Below, piece after piece: positions 38,010-49,100 of a stretch of 64,000 nt of DNA. Positions within the stretch are counted from its first letter, which is position 1. Each line of letters opens with the position of its first letter. The position numbers and the translations under genes were made by a program. This DNA is from Tetragonia tetragonoides (taxonomy: Eukaryota; Streptophyta; Magnoliopsida; Caryophyllales; Aizoaceae). Below the pieces are notes generated by a model. The model had not been told where the DNA came from. It did no database searches and saw only the letters and a program-made list of their open reading frames with translations. Location of the stretch: the NCBI GenBank assembly GCA_038025085.1, contig CM076150.1:4196001-4260000 (forward strand). The letters run 5' to 3'.

Positions 38010-38635
38010 CATAGGAGTATAACTAATATTTGTCGAGCCGACTTGGTGAGCGCTCGAGCTCGGATCAAATTGAGTATTGAGTTCGACTCGAGCACAAGGG
38101 TTCACCAAGTCGGCTTGACTGGCTCAAATGCTTTCAGAACCAAACCCAAGCCTATTACGACTCAGCTCTATTGGCTCTGTTGTCCATCTATTTTAAAAAG
38201 TATATAAGACCGTTAAATATCAATAGAAATTCATATTTTTGTGGGGGGTTTTCTCATAACTTGAGAAACATCACTTATTTCGAATTCATTTGCAAATGTA
38301 TTAAATTGATCATTTTTATAATTTTTTTAGTTTGAATTCGAGTCGAGCCAAACCGAACAAAGTCGACTTGAGCCACAATCTAAACCAAACCGAAGGCGAG
38401 CAGAGCCAAACCAAACCAAGCCGAGGTACAAGCTAGCTCAGGATAGAGTTCAGACTCGACTCGGCTACACTCCTACTTGTGCAATTACAAGAGTAAATGG
38501 AGGACAAAATGCTCACCTAGCCAAACCAAGCCGAGCTACGAGCCGGCTTCACTCAGGCTCGGCTCGGCTCGATTACACCCTCGTTGTGCAATTATGAGCG
38601 TAAATGGAGGACAATGTGCAAAATCACCTTTTTAA
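38010..38635. repeat. AGCCGAG/CTCGGCT-rich repeat region with tandem duplication
   Basis: Many degenerate copies of CGAGCCGAG, ACCAAACCAAGCCGAG and their complements occur on both strands. A roughly 110-base unit ending TTGTGCAATTA-N-GAG-N-GTAAATGGAGGACAA is tandemly duplicated at about 38475-38525 and 38575-38625. This looks like a decayed transposon or terminal-repeat cluster; no protein is encoded. Confidence 0.5.
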
Positions 38636-38639
38636 ACAT

Positions 38640-40345
38640 TCAAAGTTGCGAGTATTAAATGATGGCAAAATAAAATGAGCAAGAAGCCTGCCTTCTGTAG
38701 TAGAAGCATGCATAACCTCGAGGAAACCAAAAGCATGCCTTTCATTGCAGAATCAGGCAAAGTCAAGTACAGTTAGCGATAATGCAAACGTCCACTAAAA
38801 CATTGAGTAGCTATAGAACATACGACTTTTCTCAAGAAAGATGTCCTCAATTGGAAATTTCTTTATTGGACCAACTACTCATAGGGACATACCTATCCGG
38901 AGAGAATCATCGAGATAGAACGCCCTCTTTTTTATAGATAACATGGATATCCAAGCTCTTTTTGCTTGTCTAATCTGATGACCCTGAAGTTGACGACCAG
39001 GAAAACCTTCAGTGACCCTTGTGGTGTCGAACCAGATTGATCCATAGTTCGCAAGAGCCTAAAATCAACCACCTGACAGGGATCCATTACCAAAACAACC
39101 ATTATAATGTGCTACTCTTCAGAGTTCAGAATACATAGTTAAAACTGTGCAGGAAACAAAAGGGAAGATCTTTTCATAAACTGCTGTCAGTGTCCAAGAC
39201 AACTAGGACGAAGAAATGTCAAATGTTCACTATCCCATCAGAAGATTACATCGATTATAACAGCCAAACTAGTCCTTCAGACTTCAACAAAATGAGAAAT
39301 AATGATTACATGGGCCATCAGAATAAAAGCTCCAGGAAAAACAATCTGTCAGTAGACAAAGATATCTCAGAAACATTACCTTCCTCAGCAACGGCGCCCT
39401 GCTTAAATTCTTTCCTACTATTCTATGCCTTCATTTTCAAAAGGAATAATACTTTTCCTATGCTTAATTTTCTACCATCATTGTCCTCATAACTTCTCAA
39501 AGTTGGGACGACAGGAGATTTGCGGTCACACTCACAGCTGAATGTCCCAAAACAATGAACCAAGAAAACAACTGCAAAACAGGAACTTCCTAGATTTGTT
39601 TCAACTAACCCACACCAAAGTCACTAATTTCTCAAGGCTTTTTCTCCTTTACGATTTTAGGAAAATTCAAAATGACGTGGACCTCACATGTGTCACTTCA
39701 CAGTTCTATTTTCAGCTTCAACTTTCAACACATCAGAGCTCATCTGTTAAATGTCGCTGTTGTTTGCAATAAAATAACCAACGGAAAGTCCTCAGAAAGA
39801 ACCAGGAAGAATCCTGCAAAGCATCCAAACATTAGCAAAATCCCTTTGCAAGAATTTACTCAAAAAGAACACAAAGGTGGGAGTGGGAGTTATACTTATT
39901 ACTAACATTCTTTTCTGCATTCCAAATTCAATAGTTCTCTAAGTCCACTAGTTTCTTTCAATGTGATCCAGAAAGAAACGAGAGACCAAATAACACCCTT
40001 GATTATCCAAGATCAGATTTCGGCCTATGATATGACATTGGCCTACGTTTTTTATATCTATGCGAGACCAAATCACAACCTAGATACGATGCGAAGTTGA
40101 CCACATTTATGGGTTAAGATGAGGAGCCTAGACATACCTATGTACTCCCTCTATTTTTTTAAGATGCCCATGAAAAAAATTGAGATATTTATTTCTAATT
40201 ATCTATTCGAAGTATCACAAGCTCTCTTAGCTTTCTCCTCAGAGATCCCAACCCAGTTAAATAGAGAATTTCTCTCTCCTAAACTATTGGTTGTGAAGGC
40301 CCTCAATGTCAACTACCGCAATTAAAACAACCGACAATGCTTGAT
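38640..40345. other. Gene-free stretch
   Basis: No reading frame resembles a known domain. A truncated Stowaway-like start (TACTCCCTCTATTTTTTT) occurs at about 40142. Confidence 0.4.
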
Positions 40346-40349
40346 CTTC

Positions 40350-40500
40350 CTAGTGGGCAGTTTACCCATATGATTTGGACCAAGAATAAACTTGCGCATT
40401 GGGGGGACTCAAATGTGTCATTTTGAACTTGTAAAAATAGAATACTAATTAGTAACCAATTAATAACTCACACATAACAAGGGTAAACTACCCACTGGGT
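40350..40500. mobile_element. Foldback MITE, GTAGTTTACYC family, copy 2
   Basis: AGTGGGCAGTTTACCCA at about 40350 is reverse-complemented by GGGTAAACTACCCACTGGG at about 40480-40498. It is related to the element at 16505-16670. Confidence 0.55.
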
Positions 40501-41195
40501 ATACAAATATTTATCTTTGATACAGCCTCATCTCTACTCAACCACCTTCGCAATTGTTAATATTTAGCTATCCTTAATCTATGTGCCAAAATCTCATGGA
40601 AATCTAAAACAATGGAGTGTGTACTTCTCACATTTACAAAGCTAGCGGACTAGTTATCCGTGTGTCTTCCGCTTTGGCGCTTTTCTTATGTTCTGCTGCA
40701 CCGAAACCACAGACCAGTTCTGAGTATGAGTTTGGAGCAAGATCCTAGACCTCCCCTAAAAGTGAAATTCTTTCCAGAGACGGAAGCACTCTTTTCTCCT
40801 GAAGTCCTTGTCAAGCCCTATGTTGAATTGGAACAGATCAACAAAAAAGGTTTTGAGTATAATGGAATGCAAATAGGTAGGCTTCTACAGTGAATGGCTT
40901 TATCCCTAACTTAGGTGGGAAGTGGGAAGTGGGAGGTAAGGATGTAGGACAAGAACTGTTGGAATACAGGAGAAAGAGCACGCTGGATACTTATCACTGA
41001 AAATACAAATCAATCACAATAGGTCAGAGAGCCCAAGACGAACGAACAATTTTGGGTTGTTGGGCCTCTTCAATACCTACACCGGTAATGCATTTGGGTT
41101 CCAGCGTTCTCTACATTTGGAGGATTTGCAAATCGGAGAAATATATTGAAAACACAATACGTTCAATTTTCCAACTAAAAGATTGCATATTTATA
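40501..41195. other. Gene-free stretch with a short unassigned open frame
   Basis: A plus-strand frame at about 40660-40893 (containing MSLEQDPRPPLKVKFF) resembles nothing I know. It has no exon-like partners and is probably chance. Confidence 0.25.
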
Positions 41196-41401
41196 CATCA
41201 ACATCAACATCAACATTACCGCAGTGCCTCCAAAGAGGCTCCCGCCTAGGCAGGGTAAGGGGGGGTCAGTTGTACGCAGCCTTACCCCTGTGAAAGTCTC
41301 ACAGAGAGGCTGTTTCCATTTGACCCGAGATCCGAAGTGTGACGACCATCGGCAACTTCACAATGAATAAGAAGTGTCGACATTTTTATGAGCCATTTTG
41401 C
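41196..41401 (-). mobile_element. SINE, TTGATG-tailed family, copy 3 (5'-truncated)
   Basis: A perfect 19-bp target duplication, AAAAGATTGCATATTTATA, flanks it at 41177-41195 and 41402-41420. Compared with the copy at 32777-33068 it lacks about 80 bases at the 5' end (right side) and has a TTGATG instead of TTAATG tail. Confidence 0.9.
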
Positions 41402-41892
41402 AAAAGATTGCATATTTATATTTAAATAATGTATCCAGGGCCCAAGGGGATTGCAGAACTGCTAGATCTTTAAGCCTATTGGAGAAGTAGGCAAGATGCA
41501 TTGACCTCAATGACACTGTAGCCACTTAACTTGTCGTCCCCAACTCACAGACTCCACCAGGGAAGGCGCACGTCGTGTGTTAAAGAGTAAGAAGTGGAGA
41601 GGTATGGACCTAATACATTTGGCTATACAATGAAATCTTGACTGTTCTCTCTCTGCAGTCTAGCTACTTCCCCCATTCTCTCTTTGAAATAAATTGAAGT
41701 TACCCCCAAGGCCACCGCCCACCGCACATATCATACTTCACCACCAATCAGATCTACAAATAATACACCTTCTCAGTTCTCGCCACCACCATCTACAAAC
41801 AACGATCAGTTCTACAATCAACAGTTCCTTCCACCACCACTTCCACCTCCATTTCCACCGCCATATTCACAGACATCAGTTGAGAGACAAAA

Positions 41893-41920
41893 TAGAGAGA
41901 GAGAGAGAGAGAGAGAGAGA
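41893..41920. repeat. (GA)n microsatellite
   Basis: Fourteen GA units. Confidence 0.9.
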
Positions 41921-42074
41921 TACAATCTGGGTTGTGATTCAGTACTTCTGTTATCCTCCTCTTCTTCTTTTTTAAATATAAATCTATTGAGGCATTTGAT
42001 GAGATTGTGTTTCGAAGATTATCCACGATGTATGCCAAACTTATCCGTATTTTTTCAATCAATAACAAAATATT

Positions 42075-42195
42075 AAAAAATAGGATACTTTCCCGATATG
42101 CATCCGGTACATAGCGGGACGTATCCAGATACGTATCCGTATCTGAAGCATATCGGATACAGGATACTGTATCTAGGCAAGGTATCCATGCAACC
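42075..42195. repeat. GTATCC/GGATAC-rich palindromic stretch
   Basis: Repeated and inverted occurrences of GATACGTATCC, CGTATC, GGATAC and GTATCC within about 120 bases. Function unknown; it may be a transposon end. Confidence 0.4.
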
Positions 42196-42568
42196 TAGGT
42201 TCAAGTTCACAAATTAGTGCTGATGGAGATAAGGATACTTCATTGGAATAGTGCCCACACTAGACAGGGGATGAATAAAGATGATAAGATGAAAATTACC
42301 TCTAGTGAAGAAGGTAGGATGAGAAAGATAAGGTTCAAATGGTTCAAACATATATTAGGGTTGATGACATACAGAAAACAGAACCACCTAAAATGCCAGG
42401 CCACTCAGCCCTCCAAAAGCGCGGACACGAACCAAGAATTTTCTTAAATGACATAAGCCTTCACCCTAATTCAAGCTCGCTTATCGCCTGTTCAATCGTT
42501 CACTAGACAAATATACATGTTAAGCCCATCAAGTGTCAGCCCCAAACTCGCATATCTCCGAAGGAGCC

Positions 42569-42698
42569 GGAGGAGGCCCCTAGATGCACCACCAGGTACG
42601 TTGTACGAAAATCAACTTGTTGTACAACGTACCTGGTGGTGCATCCAGGAGGCTTTGATTTTCGTACAATGTACCTGGTGGAGCCATTAGGAGGCTCC
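42569..42698. repeat. Nested inverted repeat with a perfect 24-bp stem
   Basis: Positions 42583-42606 (core CACCACCAGGTACGTTGTAC) are exactly reverse-complemented at 42622-42645 across a 15-base loop. A third, imperfect copy (TTTTCGTACAATGTACCTGG, about 42659-42678) also pairs with the left arm, and GGAGCC/AGGAGG phrases flank both sides. It lies directly upstream of LINE 4. Confidence 0.85.
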
Positions 42699-42734
42699 GC
42701 ACGATAGAGAAATGGAGGAGCTTGTCAATCTACT

Positions 42735-43436
42735 TGGTGTCCTCTACTCTATTACTCTCGTCCCCACGGACGATTCTCGAACTTGGACTGGAGACCCTTC
42801 TGGGGTTTTCTCGTGCAAGTCCTTCCTTCACAATTCCCACATTTCCCACTTTTCACTTATATCTGGAAGTCGAAGGTCCCTTTGAAAGTACGTGCTTTTG
42901 TATGGACCTTGGTACTCGGTAGGTTGAATACCTACGACATGGTGCAACATCGGAGGCCTGGTTGGACACTTCTACCGGGCTTTTGTGTGATGTAACGTCG
43001 AGATGGGGAGGATTCTCTGCATTTGTTTGTGCTCTGTGAGTTTGCCCGGTCCTTATGGAATAGATTGCTGGAAGGTGAGAGCTTTGTGTGTCCTGCCACG
43101 GTGGGGGCCTTCTTGCAGATACGTTTTGCAGCAATGAGGAGAGGTAGAGAGGGCAGGTTGTTATGGAGATGTGCATGTTTGGCTCTCCTGTGGTGTATTT
43201 GGTTGGAGAGAAATTCGAGGGTGTTTTCCGATGGTGGGAAGACCATAGATTATGTCTGGGACCATGTGATCTATTTGGGCTCCCTTTGGGTTAAGGCGGC
43301 GGAGGCCTTTAAGGGTGTCCCGCTTATATTTGTACAGCCCCACTGGCGAGATTTATGGTTTTTTTTATTTGAGGATTCCTTATCCTCCTTTTTGTATTCT
43401 TTCATGTCTTGATTAATAACAAATTTCTTATCTAAA
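42735..43436 (+). mobile_element. LINE insertion 4 (5'-truncated)
   Basis: It encodes KVRAFVWTLVLGRLNTYDMV followed by an in-frame stop near 42993, then reopens as DSLHLFVLCEFARSLWNRLL and LLWRCACLALLWCIWLERNS, the best-preserved zf-RVT domain and C-terminal tail in the window. It ends with GAGGATTCCTTATCCTC (43370-43386), where the stem has lost a pair, and TTATCT-A7. Confidence 0.85.
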
Positions 43437-43739
43437 AAAAGAAATTGCAATAGAACTATAGTAGACTACAGATCATCTAGAGGGAAATAAAAGCAGCACA
43501 TGACCTATCTACAGGTTCTCGAGGGCATACCCTTAGTATGATGAAGGAACTATGGTGCTTCTAGATTCATGGAGCAGACCGCAAGCAGGCACCCCATTGT
43601 ACCTTTCTGTTTTAGTTGTTCTAGGTTGTTTACACTGCTTTGGTACACTATCTATATTTCTTGACAGTTATTTTCCATTGCTACTACTAGCAGTATTACC
43701 CCCTTTTTCCTAAATGTTGACCTTCAATTGCACCAGAAG

Positions 43740-44045
43740 ACCGCAATAAAAAGCACACTGCCACAGCAATCTAGCACCCTAACCCCTAGCCCACCCGACA
43801 TACATAGCCTGCAGATCCTGGACTATAATGGGCAGACAAACAATATTCTCCCCCTCAACCCAAAAATATTCCTCCAGCAAGTCCTAGTAACCTGACTGTG
43901 CAAACAAATGGAGGCAAGTCTGTAACTCCGATTACACAGCACATACACATTTGAGGCAATGCCCCACCCAAGTCTCCTCCACTGCATCATGTCCTGAGTA
44001 TTCAACTTACCTAACTAAAGTCCACGCGAAAGCATGCGCCAGAGT
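43740..44045 (-). mobile_element. LINE fragment 5
   Basis: The minus strand reads VGKLNTQDMMQWRRLGWGIA and a degraded Cys-rich continuation ending in FVCPL, that is, the start of the zf-RVT domain. No hairpin or A tail is seen; it is an internal remnant. Confidence 0.65.
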
Positions 44046-44049
44046 ATCT

Positions 44050-46150
44050 TCTTCCTAAAAGTAATTGACCATTGGGTAGTGGTGGTTCAGTGGTTGTAAC
44101 CAATCATTTTACATGGGTAATGTCTACGACAGCTTTTCCCAAGCCATTTACAGGTTAATTAAATAATACTACTGATTGGGTTTTCAAGCACAATACAAGA
44201 ATAATAAAGCTCTATGGCACCACTTTTCCTTTCACATGTGTATACGTCCAGGACCAGTTTCCCATTGCTGTGACAGAAATGAGACCAACGCCTACAGGCA
44301 CATGTATTGAAGAGAAATTATGGATTCATTCTTGGATTTCTTGCTCTCACACCGTATGCATCACTGAGAGAATCACAGACTGAGGGAAAATATGCTCTCT
44401 CCACCCACAAACTCTCATGCAACATGAATTTTATGTGATATCAGGAGTTGGAACAAACTCTCTACGTCCCTAAAGTTAGTCATACTCCGAAAAGGAAAAC
44501 ACTCAATGTAAACATCAATAATTTGTTGTTTACCACTATTTATCACTGATATACACCTTACTTAAGCCTGATTCCAAAGGAAACTTCTTACATTTTGGGG
44601 ATCCTAAAGCTAATCTCAGGTAACTTTATGGATGGAGGGTGTAAATACAGAAGTGCAGAATGACATTCACAAAAGATGTAGAAATTGAGAGGAAATAAAA
44701 ACAAAGCTAAAAGAATCACCATCAATAATAACTGAAAACATTCTATCCAACAATAAAATAGCAAAATAAAAAAGTGCAAAGATCATACAATAATCAATTT
44801 CTAAAAACCTTTATGAAAATCAGTTGCAAGGTATATACGTACCTTCAATTCACATGGGAACAAGATGAAACTCCTGCGGCCTGAACACTAGGGATGCTCT
44901 GCTTCACAATGCCCCCAAACTTTATCAGCATGATCAATCACTACGTTGGCGGCTGGCGCTGTGAACAAAACATCAAGAATCCAGATACTCATTTTAGGCA
45001 ATATTTACAGAGGCACATTAGTATAGTCCCCATTTGACATACTATCCAGAAAGCTGAAGGAACCAGAAAAGAGTACTGAACTTTTTTTAGTTTTCTCAGG
45101 ACACGCATCAAACCTGAATTGTTGTCATGTTATAGAAAAATGAAATCCTGATTTTCCTTTCACAAGAAGAAATAAAAAAATAAAATAAAATAAAATAAAG
45201 ATACTTTCTGGTTCTGGTCATCACTCTTTATCAATCTCAAGCCAGGATATGCATAATAGTATCAATCACAGTCCATTACCGAACATAAGTAAATGAATTT
45301 CAATGCATATTCACAAAAGGCAAAGCAAGCAATACAAAAACCAAACATCTATTCTCACCATCTTGTCATGGAATCATGGGGTTGGCTTTCTCTTTCTTTC
45401 CTCTCCCTGGTTCTGAGCTACAATATAAACAAGAATTAAGCGACACTCGATAACATGCACCAATTGAGTGATACACTTGCTCCGTGGATCAGTAGATCAC
45501 AATAACCTCTCTAGTATTCAATCTTCTCCAAGAAGAAAGCTCAGGACGGTTTTGAGATGCTGGATCATAATGTACACAATGCAGCCCCAATACCAAACAC
45601 TAGCAAGTATTTAACCCCCTCATGCCCAGAAAGATTTCCCTTGTCATGTATGCCACATAATGCACCACTTCCACAACAAAAAGCAGCTCAAGCAAATTAC
45701 ATTTATAAGAATAATAAATATGACATGCATGTGGACTTCTGACTCAATAAAGGGCACAGAAAACAAATATCAGGGCCTCTCATGAACATATAAGGAACAC
45801 GCTACATCCTCGTGACATTGAAGAATCTTAACCTATCAAGTATCACAGTTCGAGAAACAATAATAAATACGCTCAAAATGGGGAAGAAATACGGAATTAA
45901 AAGATAAATCAAAAAATAAATAATAAAAAGTACCCAAAAACTGCAGTGCAGAAATTTAAGCAAATTGAAACATCATATGAGAACTTCTTATCATTAGAAG
46001 ATACACAAACACTCCACAAGTCTTACAAAGAGGGAAATGCATCTGCAATAAACTGTGAACAATATACTTTTGTTACATAAGAAAATTAAATCAAAATTAA
46101 GAGGCATGTAGCACAGATGACAGACCTAATGTCAAAATCAACGAGAGAAA
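44050..46150. other. Downstream flank of DEAH5, no gene seen
   Basis: AT-rich sequence. It may contain 3' UTR sequence of the helicase gene close to 46150. An (AAAAT)n run lies at 45172-45199. No recognisable coding region. Confidence 0.4.
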
Positions 46151-46151
46151 G

Positions 46152-49100
46152 CTAAGCACGCCTTTTGCTCAGACGCCAAGAGTTAGGCTCGTGATATCTA
46201 TCATAAAGTGGCTCTATACGTTCTTGACGCTTGCGCTTGCTCATTTTCGTGGGATCTGCTACTTTGAAAAATCTAGGAGCTAACTCAACCAGCCACTTTG
46301 GATCAACGACAGTCACCTCCCTCATATACTCTTTTGTGGTCATAACCAGTTCATGGTATATGACCCAATCTGGCTGCCTCTGAAACAATGCACTGCTAGG
46401 GTGGATGTAAACAGGCTGATTCTCGACCAAGGTTCTGTATCCCTCTTGTGGATCCTTCCTGGCAGCATGAAAGAAAAATCCAGCAGCAATTGCTTTCCTT
46501 ATTTTGGTAAAATTCTTGCCAGCGCTCACAACATCCAATTTATACCTGAAACACAAACATAAATGAGATATAATAAATTTTGAGAACTGATGCTAATGCA
46601 ACTTTTGTTTTAATACCATCATCAACATCATCAACATTACCCCAGTGCCTCCAAAGAGGCTCCCGCCTAGGCAGGGTAAGGGGGGGTCGGTTGTACGCAG
46701 CCTTACCCCTGTGAGAGTCACGCAGAGAGGCTGTTTCCGTTTGACCCGAGATCCGAAGTGCGACAACCATCGAGAACTTCACATTAAATAAAAAGTGCCG
46801 ACAGTTTTATGAGCCATTTTGCTTTAGTCCATTACATTTCGAAGCCAAAAAGTAGAGAAGTTTTTGGCTCCACTGGAAATTGTGTACATACCGAGATCCA
46901 GAAAACTGAAACGTATTGGCCTCTAGATGAAGCAGGAGAGATACAGAAAACAGGTATTACAAGAAGAAATCAAACTGACTATGTAAAAACCACAACAGGC
47001 ATGTTTAATCGGTAAAATGATGATGACTCTCAGTGCAAGAGGAACTGAGTTCAGTCCCAGAATGGCACAGCATACTCTAAGCTCACTATCAGTACTCACT
47101 ACCAAAAACCATAAGTTACTCTTTTATCTACCATATATTCCCGTTGTTTCAATTCTATATGTTATTCGAACATTCAACACAAAAAGCCAAAAAATTAATA
47201 CAAAAGGTCCCAAAGTCAAAATGGAGAAACTTCACCTCCATCCAAAATCCAAAAAAGCCAGCCTAATATAAGAAGATAAAAATCCTTGATACCATTTTGT
47301 CCGGGTTGCAAAACCTACACATTTGTTCAGATTGAACAGTATACTATAAACAACACAAACATCACAAAAAGCACAAAGAAAATAGTCTAGTGGCCTGAGT
47401 GCCTGACTCGCTTTGCAACTATCCCGAGAGCTAAGCTCTTTGAAAGTGTCATTTTTTACATAATCCATAATTTTTGTACGTTGCAGAACATGACTATTAA
47501 GTCATTTAGCGACATTGTTTCCAAGGGACCAGTAATAAGTCTGATAACTGCTGCATCACGCAGTTGAGGCAGGAGGAGGCACAGCCCCTCCAAACTTCCT
47601 TTTCTCCTCTTTTATATGATATATCTGGACTAGAAAGAGTACGAAGTTCTCCTTGGTTAAAAGGTTAGAACTTCATATTAGGTGTTGGGTCAAGACTCAT
47701 GGGTCCAAAGTCCAAACCTTGGGCCTCATATGTGTGTATTTAAGTCCCACCACCGTCCAGAAGTTCACTACTTAAAAAAAAAGTAACTGTTTGAAATAAA
47801 ATAAAATAAAATAAAATAACAAGACGAAAACAATAATTTGCAACCATGCCGACAACTTCCGGTCCAACAGAACATCTTCCCAGATCGGGAGTAGGACTTT
47901 CTGGATGCACACTAGGTTCATATGTATATTCTTAAAGTTCCAACTATGCTAAATTGCTAATGCAAAGATTATTGCCACAGCACAGAAAGAATATATAAAT
48001 AAAATCAACTATCAATATAGTTTTGTGGAACGTATGACCTTCTCCTTATTTCTTTTAATCCCCCCTCTATGACCTCCCTATTTCGTTCAATCCCACCTCT
48101 CCCTACTTCGCTAGTTCTGCGGATGTTTCTACGAATGACAAACCGACTATTGCAAGGGTGGGGGGTATGCAGCAGTGACAGACAGAGTCATATACATGTA
48201 AAGATGTTCACAATGATGCCAAGGGGAAGGGTTGTAGAAAAAGAAAAGAAGTTACTAATAGGACATACTTGTCCATGATACTGAGAAGTTGCTTTCTGAC
48301 ATCCTGTGCCCTTCGCAGAGATCGAGACTGGATAAAATTTTCAAAGCACCATGGCCCCGAAAAATTCTTTGCTTTCCAGGCCTCATAAACAGCAAGCAAC
48401 GTTAAATGATCACCCTCTGGCTGAAAAAACTTGGCCCTCTTTTGGTCTGCTTGCGCTTGTTTCTCTCTAGGCCTGTAGAAGATATTCCCAGTTTGAATCA
48501 TTGCAATTATGGTCAAAATCTCATCACTGCATCCAAGGTCAACGCTGGCCAGAAGCATCTTGGACAGTGGTGGTTCCAAGGGGAATTCTGCCATCTTTCT
48601 ACCCAGTTTTGTTAAAAGACCTTCCTCATCCAAAGCTCCAAGACTATACAATTGCTCCATAGCAGAAATAAGTGCTTGAGGAGGAGGTGGGTCCATAAAA
48701 TCAAAGGACAGCAGGTCATTAATTCCCATAGCCTTCATATTCAACGTCGTCATCCCAAGATTAATTCTCTGAATCTCTGGAATTGAGGTGGGAGACATTT
48801 CATTTCGATAGGCACTCTCTGTATAAAGACGGTAGCATTTCCCAGGCCCAGTACGCCCAGCACGTCCTGCTCGTTGCTTGGCAGATGCTTGTGAAATTGG
48901 GGTTATGACAAGTGAATCAAGCCCTTGTTTTGGGTTATACACATTTTGCTTAGCAAATCCAGGGTCAACCACATAAAATATCCCATCGATGGTCAGAGAA
49001 GCTTCAGCAATATTTGTAGCAACAACTACTTTCCTCTTTCCAGGAGGGGCAGGGTCGAAAATCCTAGATTGCATTTCACTAGGAAGGGCACTATAAACTG

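Noticed and set aside
40660..40893. Possible small gene (MSLEQDPRPPLKV...)
   Set aside because: No homology recognised, no exon partners, and a stop-rich neighbourhood; kept only as an unassigned frame.
42853..43343. Minus-strand open frames opposite LINE 4
   Set aside because: Shadows of the plus-strand zf-RVT remnant, with no domain of their own.
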